From: CAWAMD01 sp963783045
Lineage (GTDB): Bacteria > Actinomycetota > Nitriliruptoria > Nitriliruptorales > Nitriliruptoraceae
Reading direction: 5' to 3'
Assembly (NCBI GenBank): GCA_963783045.1
Contig: CAWAMD010000001.1
Span: 670,655-734,654, forward strand
Length of the DNA: 64,000 nucleotides
Shown piece after piece: positions 25,719-33,719 of the stretch (the first letter of the stretch is position 1; the number at the start of each line of letters is the position of its first letter). The notes under the pieces were generated by a model. The model was not told the DNA's origin. It saw only the letters and a program-made list of their open reading frames with translations, and made no database searches. The translations under genes and the position numbers were made by a program.

Positions 25719-26838
25719 ATGACGCTCCCACGCGAGAAGGCACGGCGGTTCCGCGAGTTCTGGGCCGACGAGCTCGACGCCGCCGAGCTCTACCGCGCGC
25801 TCGCGGAGCTGTCCGACGACGCCGGCCGCCGCGAGGTCTTCCACGAGCTCGCCGCCACCGAGGAGCGCCACGCCGCGCACTGGGAACGGCTGCTGCAGGA
25901 GGCCGGGGAGGCGCCCCCACGCCGCGGTGGTGCGTCGCTGCGGACGCGGGCACTTCGGCTCCTCGCCCGCGTCCGGGGCGTCGACGCGGTCCTGCCCATC
26001 GTGCTGCGTCAGGAGGCAGGCGACGCCGGCAAGTACCGCTCGGTCAGCGAGGCCCCGAACGTCCATGGCTGCGCAGGAGCGAGCCCACGGCCAGGCGCTC
26101 GCGGACCTCACCGGGGAAGGCAGCGCCGGCAGCCGGATCGCCATGACCGAGGGCCGCCACCGGGTGGGCGCCGGCGGGGCGCTGCGCCCGGCGGTGTTCG
26201 GGATCAACGACGGGCTCGTGTCCAACTTCGCGCTCGTCATGGGCGTCGCCGGCGGGACGCCGGACCCGACGCTGATCCTGCTCGCCGGTATCGCGGGGCT
26301 CGTGGCCGGTGCCTTCTCCATGGCGGCGGGGGAGTGGGTGTCCGTCCGCTCGCAGCGGGAGCTGTACGAGCGCGAGATCGCGATGGAGGCCGAGGAGCTC
26401 GAGCAGTTCCCCGAGGAGGAGCGTCGCGAGCTCGAGCTGATCTACCGCGCGAAGGGCATCCCCGACGACGAGGCCGCCGCGCTCGTGGACCGCATCATGG
26501 CCGACGAGAACACGGCGCTCGACGCGCTCGTGCGCGAGGAGCTCGGGCTCGATCCCGGCGAGCTCGGCTCCGCGTGGGTGGCCGCCGGGTCGTCGTTCGT
26601 CGCCTTCGCCCTCGGCGCGGTCGTGCCCGTCATCCCCTACCTGATCGGCACGGGATCGGCGGCGTTCGTCGCAGCCGCAGCGGCCTCCGCCAGCACGCTC
26701 TTCGCCGTCGGCGCCGTGCTGTCGATGTTCACGGGGAAGTCGGCCGCCCGGTCCGGGCTGCGGATGGTCCTGGTCGGCGCCCTGGCGGCGGCGATCACCT
26801 ACGGCATCGGCACCCTCGTCGGCGTGAGCGTCGGCTGA
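25719..26838 (+). CDS. ferritin-like domain fused to VIT1/CCC1 iron-manganese transporter, split by one extra base
   Basis: About 373 residues after repair. The N-terminal ferritin-like (rubrerythrin-type) helices hold 'FWADELDAAELYRALAEL', 'ATEERHAAHWERL' and, after the frame break, 'AAQERAHGQALADL', giving the expected Glu/His di-iron set. The C-terminal VIT1/CCC1 membrane domain begins 'LRPAVFGINDGLVSNFALVM' and includes the amphipathic metal-binding region (EEERRELELIYRAKGI) and three further helices. This resembles MbfA-type iron exporters. One surplus base near 26062 separates the halves; each half is otherwise intact. Confidence 0.8.
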
Positions 26839-26944
26839 GCGGTCAGCCTCCGGCGAGCGCGACGAACCGAGAACCCGACGACACGACACCGCTGGACACC
26901 CGCCCTCGAGCCGTCACACTGGGGACGTCGACGAAGGAGGCCCC

Positions 26945-27145
26945 GTGGCCGGTTTCATCGTGATCGTCGTGTTCGGCGTGGCGATGGGCGTCCTTCACCG
27001 GATCCTCGTCCGCAAGGAGTCCGAGGGCGACTTCGACCCGCAGTCGCCGAGCAGCGCGGCACGGCCGGGGCTGCGCTGGTTCTTCGATTACTCGGAGGAC
27101 GGCTTCGGGCACGACGGGAGCCGCCAGCGCCCACCCCGGCGGTAG
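26945..27145 (+). CDS. small single-helix membrane protein
   Basis: A 66-residue protein with one N-terminal hydrophobic helix (residues 2-18) followed by a charged tail. GAAGGAGG sits four to five bases before the GTG at 26945, an unusually good ribosome binding site for such a small frame, and this is the main reason to accept it. I do not recognise it. Confidence 0.5.
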   Translation: MAGFIVIVVFGVAMGVLHRILVRKESEGDFDPQSPSSAARPGLRWFFDYSEDGFGHDGSRQRPPRR

Positions 27146-27239
27146 CGGCGCCCGGCGCGGCGCGCTCTTGACGACCGGCCGGCGTCGGCGGACCGTGGTG
27201 ACGTCGTCGTCAGCCTCCAGGCGCGACAGGGAGGGTCTC

Positions 27240-28454
27240 ATGGCAGCTGGGCCGTCGTCGCCGGTACGCGTCGGCCGAGGCGGGGCCCGCGCCCGGGCCG
27301 TGCTCGCCTGGGCGTTCGCCGCGGTCGTGATCGCCAGCGGGGCGCGTGACGTGTCCCGTGTGGTGCGGAGCGACGGGACCTGGGCGTCCCTCGTCGGCGG
27401 GGGCGTCTGGTTGCTGGTGCCCGTGGCCTTCGTCGTCCTCGGCGCCTTCGTGGTCACGCGCCGGCCCGACAACCTCATCGGCTGGCTGCTGCTCGTGCCC
27501 GGCCTCGCCGCGGCGAACGCGTCCGAGGGGCTCGTCACCGCGCCCGTCGGCCACCCCGGCTGGACGACGATCCTCGCCGTGTACTACGACGAGCTGTCCT
27601 GGATCTTCCTGATCCTGCCCATCTTCCTGGTCGTTGCGCTGTTCCCGACGGGGCGGCCGGTCTCGCCGCGCTGGCGGTGGCACACGGGCCTGGTCCTCCT
27701 GCTCGCCGGGGTCATGGTCGTCCTCGCCGTGTTCACCGCGGAGATCAGCCCACTGGACGGCGCCTGGACGGTCCACAACCCCATCGGGTTCCTGCCCGTC
27801 GTCGCCGCGGTGCCCTGGTTCTTCCCCCTCTGGGACGCGCTGCTCATCGTCGCCGTGGTCGGCGCGGGTGCGGCGATGACGACACGCTTCCGCCGGGCCG
27901 AGTGGTTCGAGCGGCAGCAGATCAAGACCGTCCTGTACGCGGTCGGCGTGTTCGTCGTCATCTACGCCGTCAGCGCCGCGAACGAGGGGTGGGGCGACAA
28001 CGGTCTCGTCGCGGGACTGCTTGGGGTCGGGCTGCTGCTGGTGCCGTCGGCCATCGCGCTGGCGATCCTGCGCCACCGTGTGTTCGACATCGACCTGGTG
28101 ATCCGCCGCACGGTCGTGTACGCGATCGTGACCGGGCTGCTCGCCGGCGTGTTCGTCGGTTCGGTCGTCCTCTTCCAGGCCGCCGCACAGCGGATCTCCG
28201 GGCTCGACTCGTCCGTCGGCGTGGCCGCCTCGACGCTGCTGATCGCGGGACTGTTCAACCCCTTGCGCTCCCGGACGCAGGACGTGCTCGACCGCCGGTT
28301 CTTCCGGAGCCGCTACGACGCTGTGCGCACGCTGGACGGCTTCGCGGGGCGCGTGCGCAGCCAGGTCGACGTGGACCGGCTGTCCGAGGAGCTGGTCGGG
28401 GCGGTCACCACTGCGCTGCGCCCCGGAACGGCGACGGTGTGGCTGCGTCGCTGA
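27240..28454 (+). CDS. multi-pass sensor-like membrane protein lacking a kinase domain
   Basis: A 404-residue protein with about nine to ten hydrophobic helices. The segment 'ILRHRVFDIDLVIRRTVVYA' and the downstream 'GLFNPLRSRTQDVLDRRFFR' followed by a short helical tail (LSEELVGAVTTALRPGTATVW) are characteristic of the membrane and linker region of actinobacterial sensor histidine kinases. In those proteins a HisKA_3/HATPase module follows; here the frame ends at that point with a clean stop and the next gene is convergent. It may be a kinase-less receptor or the N-terminal half of a decayed kinase. GGGAGGG precedes the ATG. Confidence 0.7.
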   Translation: MAAGPSSPVRVGRGGARARAVLAWAFAAVVIASGARDVSRVVRSDGTWASLVGGGVWLLVPVAFVVLGAFVVTRRPDNLIGWLLLVPGLAAANASEGLVTAPVGHPGWTTILAVYYDELSWIFLILPIFLVVALFPTGRPVSPRWRWHTGLVLLLAGVMVVLAVFTAEISPLDGAWTVHNPIGFLPVVAAVPWFFPLWDALLIVAVVGAGAAMTTRFRRAEWFERQQIKTVLYAVGVFVVIYAVSAANEGWGDNGLVAGLLGVGLLLVPSAIALAILRHRVFDIDLVIRRTVVYAIVTGLLAGVFVGSVVLFQAAAQRISGLDSSVGVAASTLLIAGLFNPLRSRTQDVLDRRFFRSRYDAVRTLDGFAGRVRSQVDVDRLSEELVGAVTTALRPGTATVWLRR

Positions 28455-28479
28455 GTCCCAGTCGCCGGCGCACGGCCGG

Positions 28480-29016
28480 TCATGAGCGGAACGCCTCGAA
28501 CGGCTGCTGACACGACCGGCAGAAGCGGATGTCCCGGCACGGGGTGGGACCGAACGCCGACTCGCGGTCGGTGGCCTGCGAGCCGCAGTACGGGCAGGGG
28601 CGTGCGGCCGCCGGCGGCTCGACCAGCAGCGGCAGCGTCGGCCGCCCATCGGGGGCGACGGACGCGGCGGTGGGGACGGGCGGAGCGATGCCGAATGCAG
28701 CCAGGGCGGCACGCCCGTCCGCGTCGATCCGATCGGGGGTCCACGGCGGGTCGTACCGGAACCGCACCGTGACCCCGGCGACGCCCGGGACCACGTGCAC
28801 CGCGTCCTCCACGTCGGCCCGGATCAGGTCGGTGGCGGGACAGCCGGCGTAGGTCGGCAGCAGCTCGACCGTGACCGCGCCGGACGCCTCGACGCGCACG
28901 TCGTGCACCATGCCGAGCATCCCGATCGTCACCGGCGGCAGCTCGGGGTCGGGGACCGTCCGCACGGCCGCGGTCACGACCGCGAGGTCGACGGGGTCGG
29001 CCGAGTCGGCGCTCAC
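28480..29016 (-). CDS. paaD: phenylacetate-CoA epoxidase accessory protein PaaD
   Basis: A 178-residue PaaD. The N-terminal MIP18/DUF59 domain has 'VRTVPDPELPPVTIGMLGMV' and the cysteine motif 'TYAGCPATDLI'; the C-terminus carries a zinc ribbon (CPYCGSQ ... RFCRSCQQPF). PaaD is thought to help assemble the iron centre of the PaaABC(E) epoxidase. Its GTG at 29016 overlaps the repaired PaaC stop by four bases (GTGA), which supports a continuous paaABCD operon. No paaE reductase follows; the next gene is convergent. Confidence 0.9.
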   Translation of the reverse strand: MSADSADPVDLAVVTAAVRTVPDPELPPVTIGMLGMVHDVRVEASGAVTVELLPTYAGCPATDLIRADVEDAVHVVPGVAGVTVRFRYDPPWTPDRIDADGRAALAAFGIAPPVPTAASVAPDGRPTLPLLVEPPAAARPCPYCGSQATDRESAFGPTPCRDIRFCRSCQQPFEAFRS

Positions 29017-29839
29017 CAGCGCGCCCCCGGGTGGGCGCGGTACAGCGCGGTCATCTCCGGCCGAAACGTCCTCGGTGAAGTCCGCACTGTGCCGGCCGTG
29101 GCGTCCACCCGGGGTCGCGAACCGGTCCGGCGCCACCGTGCACGCCACCGGGTCCACGTCCTCCGGGAGCACGTCGGTGAGGTCGGCCTCCCGCAGCCAG
29201 GCGATCACCACCTCGAGCCAGCGACCCAGCAGGTCGCGCGTCCCGACCTCCAGGATCCCCGACGCGACGAGTGCCGCCTCGTCGGGCAGCGGCTCGAACA
29301 GCCACAGCGCCTCGGGCAGCACCCGCTCGAGCGCGGCGGCGAGACGCCCCCGCGGGTCGTCGCCCGCCCGCACCAGCCGCCGGAACCAGTGGTCCGCGTG
29401 CTCGACGTGGTAGCGCTCCTCGTGCAGCAGCTTGCGGGCCACCGCGGCGATCGCCGCGTCGCTCGACCCCGCCAGCGCCCCGAGCCGCACCTGATCGGCG
29501 TGGTCGTAGCACCACTGCCGTGCGAGGGTGAACGCGAAGTCGCCGGGCGGGCGCTCGCACAGGACCGCGTGCCGGTACGCGTCGGGTTCGCGGCCGAGCC
29601 CGAGCGCGTCCACCGCCTCACGCTCGGTCGCCGGGTCCGCGTCCGCCCCGGACTGCGCGAGCAGCTGGTACCAGAACGTCGGCGTGGTTGATCTCGTCCT
29701 GGGCGATCGTCGAGAACGCCAGGTCCTCCTCGAGGCTCGGTGCCACGCCGGTCCAGTGCGAGTGCCGGTGGCCGGTCACGAGCTCGTCGTCGGCCAGGGC
29801 CAGCAGCAGGATCGTGCGTGCGTCCGCGTCGGGGCTCAT
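29013..29839 (-). CDS. paaC: phenylacetate-CoA epoxidase subunit PaaC, broken by two extra bases
   Basis: Structural subunit of the phenylacetyl-CoA 1,2-epoxidase; about 274 residues when repaired. The N-terminal frame has 'LALADDELVTGHRHSHWTG' and 'LAFSTIAQDEINHAD'. One surplus G near 29675 shifts into the frame with 'FWYQLLAQSGADADPATERE' and 'DFAFTLARQWCYDHADQVRL', and a second surplus G near 29062 shifts into the true end 'EMTALYRAHPGARW'. Without the second repair the frame would run straight into PaaD. The start at 29839 overlaps the PaaB stop (ATGA). I regard both shifts as sequencing errors. Confidence 0.82.
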
Positions 29840-30192
29840 GCGCCGCCCCGTCCGCTCGTGCCGCCGGTGCGCCCCGGGGCGGCCCGCTCCTGCAGCGCCC
29901 CGCGCCCGCGGTCACGCGCGACCTCACGGGCCTGCTGGCGCTTCTCCCGGAATCCCGAGTAGCCGGCCTGGTGCCGGTAGGTCATGTCGATCGTGTGCTC
30001 GAGCAGCGACGGGTCCGCCATGCGGTGCAGGTGCTCGCTGCGGACGACGGCGTACTCGACACCCTCGCCGTGGCGGAAGTGGGTCTCGCGGGCGAGCAGG
30101 AGCGCCGTCTCGTGGTCGGGCGCGTGGATGGTGCCGACGTGCTCGAGCCCGTCCTCCCACCGGCGCCGTCCGAAGACCTCGTAGGTCGCCAT
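29836..30192 (-). CDS. paaB: phenylacetate-CoA epoxidase subunit PaaB
   Basis: A 118-residue PaaB, the small bridging subunit of the epoxidase. The opening 'TYEVFGRRRWEDGLEHVGTI' and 'ALLLARETHFRHGEGVEYAV', then 'DMTYRHQAGYSGFREKR', are typical. The C-terminal tail after residue 95 is basic and longer than usual. Its ATG shares one base with the PaaA stop (TGATG), so it is translationally coupled to the PaaXA fusion. Confidence 0.92.
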   Translation of the reverse strand: MATYEVFGRRRWEDGLEHVGTIHAPDHETALLLARETHFRHGEGVEYAVVRSEHLHRMADPSLLEHTIDMTYRHQAGYSGFREKRQQAREVARDRGRGALQERAAPGRTGGTSGRGGA

Positions 30193-32066
30193 CAGGCCGT
30201 CACCTGCAGCGTGGCCGGGTCGCGCGGCGGTGCGTCGCCGGTGATGGCCTGACGGACCCAGTCGTGGTGGCGGCGCATGAGCCGGCGCCACCACAGCCGG
30301 GTGGCCGTCGCCGGTGTGGGTTCGCCCTTCACGATCGCCATCAGCCGGTCCCAGTCCGGCTCGGTGTAGTGCCACACCTTCGCCTGCCCGTCGTAGCGCA
30401 GCGCCGGGTCGGGCACCTCGATCCCCATGTCCCACAGCTTCGGGACGTACTGGGACAGGAACTCCTGCCGGGACTCCTCGTTCGTGCGGGTCTTCACCCC
30501 CCAGTGGATCATCGGGTCCTTGTCGGCCGGCACGTCCGTGCCGAAGAAGTGCATGACCGGCTCCCACCAGCGGGCCACCGCCTCCTGGAGCATGGCGAAC
30601 TGCTCGTCGGTGCCCGACGCCAGCGCGAGCGTGATGTCCTCCCCGTGGCGCTGGTGCAGCGACTCCTCGGCCACGACCCGTCGCATGACCCGCACGTAGG
30701 GGGCGTAGGAGGTGTCGAGCAGCGCCCGCTGGGTGACGATCGCGGCGCCGTCGACGAGGAAGCCGATCACGGCCACGTCGCCCCACGTGAAGGTGGGGTA
30801 GTGGAAGACGTTGTGGAACGAGGTCCGGCCGGCGATGAGGTCCTCGAACATCTGCTCGCGCGGCTTGCCGAGCGTCTCGGCCACCCGGTAGATGAGATGG
30901 GCGTGACCGACCTCGTCCTGCACCTTCGCGGCCAGCGACCGCTTGCGTCGCAGCGTCGGGGCGCGGGCGATCCACTCCCGCTCCGGCAGCGCGCCCATGA
31001 TCTCCGAGTTGGCGTGCATCTCGATGAACTTCAGGTTCGCCTGCCGGTAGGCGTCCGGCATCCAGTCGGTCGCCTCGACCCGCGCGCCGGCGTGGACGCG
31101 CTCCAGGAACTCCTCGGTCCGGCGCTGGGCCTCCTGCTCCCGGGACGGGCCGGGCCCCTCGTGGCGCCGTGACGGCGCGGCCGGTTCGAGGTTCGTACGC
31201 CGGTGCGCAGGGACGGTCCCGTCCGGGTCGGCGTCGGCGGCGATGCGCTCCCAGGCCTGCCAGCCCGCCGGCTCGTACCCGCGGTAGAGGGCGAGGAACA
31301 CCGCGCCGGCCTCGTCGCCGAGCCAGTCATCGGGTAGCAGTGCCGGGGGCAGCCCCGGGTCGAGGAAGAGGAACTTGCGCCACGCGTGGACCAGCAGGAG
31401 CCGCCGGCGCAGCGCCTCCCGGTCGTCGATGTCCGCGCCGCCGTCCTGCAGCGCTGCGAGCTCGGGACCGAACCGGTCGAGGAAGGCGCGGTGCCCGGCG
31501 CGGAGCTCGCTCAGGTCGTAGGCCCGCGCCGCGAGCGCCCGGTCGTCGCCGTCGAGCTCGGACGTGAAGGTCTCGACCGCGCCGACCACCCCGTGCTTGG
31601 CGAGCACCGCATCGAGGGCCGTGCCGAGGTCCCACGGGCAGATCCACATGCCCGTCCCGAGCGCCCCGTAGCCGAGCCACTCGACCTCGCGCCGCAGGGC
31701 GTCACGGGCCGCGCGGTGCTCCTCGGCGAACGAGTAGGTCAGGATGCGCCACCGACCGTCCCAGGCGAGGCTGCGACGGAGGTAGATGCGCTCCGCCGCC
31801 TCCTCGAGCCGGCGCCGGCCCGGCCCGGTGAGCGCGTACGACGCGCGGCGGCCGTGGCGCTCGGGGGTGACGAGGTTCTGGGAGGCGAGGCGGCGCAGCG
31901 CCTGCCGGGTCGCGTCCGGCGAGACCTCGAGCAGCCCCATCGCGTCGGTCAGCGCCCCGAGCCACGCCCGACCGCCCGACGGCAGGACCACGTCGCCGAG
32001 CAGCGTGAGCAGCAGGGGTCGCACCCCGTGACCCGCCGCGAGGGGCACGTCGCTGGATGGCACCAT
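30192..32066 (-). CDS. paaA: PaaX-PaaA fusion: phenylacetate repressor joined to the epoxidase catalytic subunit
   Basis: One 624-residue frame covers two proteins. Residues 1 to about 285 are a full PaaX repressor: winged helix 'SPDATRQALRRLASQNLVTP', core 'DGRWRILTYSFAEEHRAARD' and the C-terminal 'LVHAWRKFLFLDPGLPPALL'. Residues from about 315 are PaaA, the di-iron catalytic subunit, with 'EATDWMPDAYRQ', 'EMHANSEIMG', 'AKVQDEVGHAHLIYR' and 'AEESLHQRHGEDI'. Inspecting the other two frames over the 45-residue linker shows no stop and no start for a separate PaaA. GGGAGGGAG precedes ATG 32066. The fusion is probably real, but this contig has indel errors. Confidence 0.85.
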   Translation of the reverse strand: MVPSSDVPLAAGHGVRPLLLTLLGDVVLPSGGRAWLGALTDAMGLLEVSPDATRQALRRLASQNLVTPERHGRRASYALTGPGRRRLEEAAERIYLRRSLAWDGRWRILTYSFAEEHRAARDALRREVEWLGYGALGTGMWICPWDLGTALDAVLAKHGVVGAVETFTSELDGDDRALAARAYDLSELRAGHRAFLDRFGPELAALQDGGADIDDREALRRRLLLVHAWRKFLFLDPGLPPALLPDDWLGDEAGAVFLALYRGYEPAGWQAWERIAADADPDGTVPAHRRTNLEPAAPSRRHEGPGPSREQEAQRRTEEFLERVHAGARVEATDWMPDAYRQANLKFIEMHANSEIMGALPEREWIARAPTLRRKRSLAAKVQDEVGHAHLIYRVAETLGKPREQMFEDLIAGRTSFHNVFHYPTFTWGDVAVIGFLVDGAAIVTQRALLDTSYAPYVRVMRRVVAEESLHQRHGEDITLALASGTDEQFAMLQEAVARWWEPVMHFFGTDVPADKDPMIHWGVKTRTNEESRQEFLSQYVPKLWDMGIEVPDPALRYDGQAKVWHYTEPDWDRLMAIVKGEPTPATATRLWWRRLMRRHHDWVRQAITGDAPPRDPATLQVTA

Positions 32067-32115
32067 GGCCGACTCCCTCCCGCCGCCCGTCTGGACCCGC
32101 CACGACCTCCCGAGG

Positions 32116-32126
32116 ACGTGTGACGT
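32116..32126 (-). promoter_or_regulatory. possible operator upstream of paaXA
   Basis: ACGT-GTG-ACGT, an 11-base repeat of the self-complementary ACGT, lies between a minus-strand TACTTT -10-like box (32151-32146) and the paaXA start. PaaX autoregulates in other bacteria, but this site does not match a known PaaX operator that I can recall. Confidence 0.25.
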
Positions 32127-32221
32127 TTCCTGGACGACCGTCGACAAAGTAACGGGCGCCGCCGATCCCGCCCAGGGCCGGTGCGGCCCGCGCTCGCGGC
32201 TGCCTGCAGGCGCCACGTGGC

Positions 32222-32227
32222 TACCCT
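32222..32227 (+). promoter_or_regulatory. candidate -10 box for the small lipoprotein
   Basis: TACCCT lies 25 bases upstream of the ATG at 32253, fitting the window's -10 pattern. Confidence 0.35.
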
Positions 32228-32252
32228 GCCGCCCGCCGACGAGGATGGTGCG

Positions 32253-32771
32253 ATGCGCTGGCGACGGGTCGTGGCGACGGCTGCCCTCGTGGTGGCGGCC
32301 GTCGGCTGTACCGACGCGGGCGTCGTCCAGCGGCAGGCCGTCAGTGCGGACGACGGCATCCAGGCGACCGGTCGGCTCGAGGGGCGCCGGGTCGCCATCT
32401 CGGCCGGTGAGCCGGAGGTGCTCCACGGCGACTGCGACCCCGGCCAGGGACCGGACACCGACCTGTGCATCGTGACCCGGACCATCGCCGGCACCCAGAT
32501 CGTCATCGTCGTCGAGAACCCGGCCGTCCTGCAGGCCGGCAGCAGGACGCCCGTCGTCGGTGGCTGCGCCGACGGCTGCGACGACCGGACCGACGGCGCG
32601 CACGTCGTCGTCCGCGTCGACGGGCGGAGCGCGGTCGCGGTCGACGGATCGTTGGCGGTGCACCGGTCCGACGACCGGTACGCGGCCGACTTCCGGCTGC
32701 GCCTGGCCGACGGCGGCGACCTGTCGGGCAGCTTCGACGTGCGGGTGCGGCCGGCCCCGGCCAGTCCATGA
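32253..32771 (+). CDS. unrecognised secreted lipoprotein
   Basis: A 172-residue protein with a short signal peptide and lipobox VAAVGC, followed by a beta-rich domain containing four Cys residues that could form two disulfides (GDCDPG, DLCIV, GGCADGCDD). The repeated 'VVRVDGRSAVAVDGSLAVHR' and 'FRLRLADGGDLSGSFDVRV' strands suggest a beta-sandwich. It is divergent from paaXA and convergent with the VapC gene. Function is unknown. Confidence 0.65.
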   Translation: MRWRRVVATAALVVAAVGCTDAGVVQRQAVSADDGIQATGRLEGRRVAISAGEPEVLHGDCDPGQGPDTDLCIVTRTIAGTQIVIVVENPAVLQAGSRTPVVGGCADGCDDRTDGAHVVVRVDGRSAVAVDGSLAVHRSDDRYAADFRLRLADGGDLSGSFDVRVRPAPASP

Positions 32772-32816
32772 GTCCCGCGAGTCCTGGCCGCGCGTTGATG
32801 CGGCCGGCCTGCCACG

Positions 32817-33236
32817 TCAGGTTCTCGCGACGGCAAGTCCCAGCTCCGTGGCCGCGTCGAGGAGCGGACCATCGCCTGCAACGAGAACGAGCTCGCGATC
32901 ACGCAGCCGTTCGGCGCCTGCGAGATGGACAGCGTCGTATCCGCGGAGCCCGACCTGCTGGGCCAGCTCGCCCGCGCGTCGGACGAGGATCTCGTCGACG
33001 TCCAGGTGGTCGAGCTGTGCGTAGAGGGAGTCCACGTCCGCGACGAGCCTCGGGAGCTGTCGCCGGGTGACCCGACCCGTCCGCTCCGCCTGCGCGACGG
33101 CAGCGCGGGCCTCGACGTAGAGGAGCCGCACGGTCACGAGGTGGTCGGCGTCGTCCCAGAGCCGTCCTGCGGCTTCGGAACCAGGTTCCTCGACGATCAG
33201 CGGGATGAACGCCGAGGTGTCGAAGTATGCGATCAA
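32817..33236 (-). CDS. PIN-domain toxin (VapC-like)
   Basis: A 139-residue PIN-domain ribonuclease. Acidic catalytic residues are visible in 'IAYFDTSAFIPLIVEE' (first Asp), 'LYVEARAAVA' (Glu), 'GYDAVHLAGAERL' (Asp) and 'LVAGDGPLLDAA' (last Asp). It starts at TTG 33236, overlapping the antitoxin stop by four bases (TTGA), the usual coupling of a toxin to its antitoxin. VapC toxins cut tRNA or rRNA. The TTG start may lower toxin output relative to antitoxin. Confidence 0.88.
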   Translation of the reverse strand: MIAYFDTSAFIPLIVEEPGSEAAGRLWDDADHLVTVRLLYVEARAAVAQAERTGRVTRRQLPRLVADVDSLYAQLDHLDVDEILVRRAGELAQQVGLRGYDAVHLAGAERLRDRELVLVAGDGPLLDAATELGLAVART

Positions 33237-33493
33237 CGACGCTGGTCCGCGACGAGACCACTCACGGAGCCCTCCGCCTCGACCCGCGTCTTCGGGCGCG
33301 TCCGCGTCTCGGCCTTCGATGGGTCGATGAGGCCATCGTCGACGAGGCGGTCGTAGGGCCGCGGACGGTCGATCGGGACGACCCTCGCCACGGCCTTGCC
33401 GCGGTCGGTGACGACGACCTCCTCACCGTCACGGACCCGGTCCAGGTAGCTGCTGAGGTGGTCGCGGAGCTCCCGGATGCCTACCTCAGCCAT
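33233..33493 (-). CDS. Phd/YefM-family antitoxin
   Basis: An 86-residue type II antitoxin. The N-terminal 'EVGIRELRDHLSSYLDRVRD' and 'GEEVVVTDRGKAVARVVP' are the Phd/YefM DNA-binding signature, and the tail is the toxin-neutralising part. It is encoded upstream of the PIN toxin, as in most such operons. Its upstream region is distinctly A+T-rich for this genome, with minus-strand TACAAT and TATGAT around 33524-33535, plausible -10 boxes and possible site of autorepression. Confidence 0.85.
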   Translation of the reverse strand: MAEVGIRELRDHLSSYLDRVRDGEEVVVTDRGKAVARVVPIDRPRPYDRLVDDGLIDPSKAETRTRPKTRVEAEGSVSGLVADQRR

Positions 33494-33649
33494 GATGGGT
33501 GTCCTCGTCGCCACTTTGGCATCATAATTGTAGCCACATCGCTGTTCCCACGGGGTGGTTCTCTCGTGTGGTGAGCCGAGCGCATGACGGGTGGAGGACG
33601 GACGTGCCTGGGCTGGCGCCCGCCTGACCTGACGACGGTCGACCAGATC

Positions 33650-33719
33650 GTGGGTCGTCAGGATCGAACCTGGAACCAACGGATTATGAGTCCGTCGAAT
33701 CCGGTCACTCCGCGCCGCT
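33650..33719 (-). tRNA. tRNA-like sequence with CAU anticodon (degenerate or error-bearing)
   Basis: On the minus strand an intact anticodon arm is seen: stem ACGGA/TCCGT closing the loop CTCATAA, which gives anticodon CAU (Met or Ile2). It is followed by a T-loop TTCGATC. A D-arm-like GAGT...ATTC precedes it. The acceptor ends (AGCGGCG and GACCCAC) do not pair and the T-stem is imperfect; one missing C in the T-stem would improve it. The 5' end overlaps the stop of the thioesterase gene. It could be a decayed tRNA, a 3' tRNA fragment left by integration, or a tRNA damaged by indel errors. Confidence 0.4.

Noticed and set aside
28480..29613. PaaC-PaaD fusion protein
   Set aside because: The apparent fusion depends on a surplus G near 29062; the neighbouring frame gives the proper PaaC end and a GTGA overlap with PaaD.
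32786..32805. Terminator between the lipoprotein gene and VapC
   Set aside because: Only a 6-bp stem with an 8-base loop is seen, too weak to call.
32817..33719. Mobile element around the toxin-antitoxin pair
   Set aside because: No recombinase, terminal repeat or duplicated target is visible; only the tRNA-like remnant hints at it.
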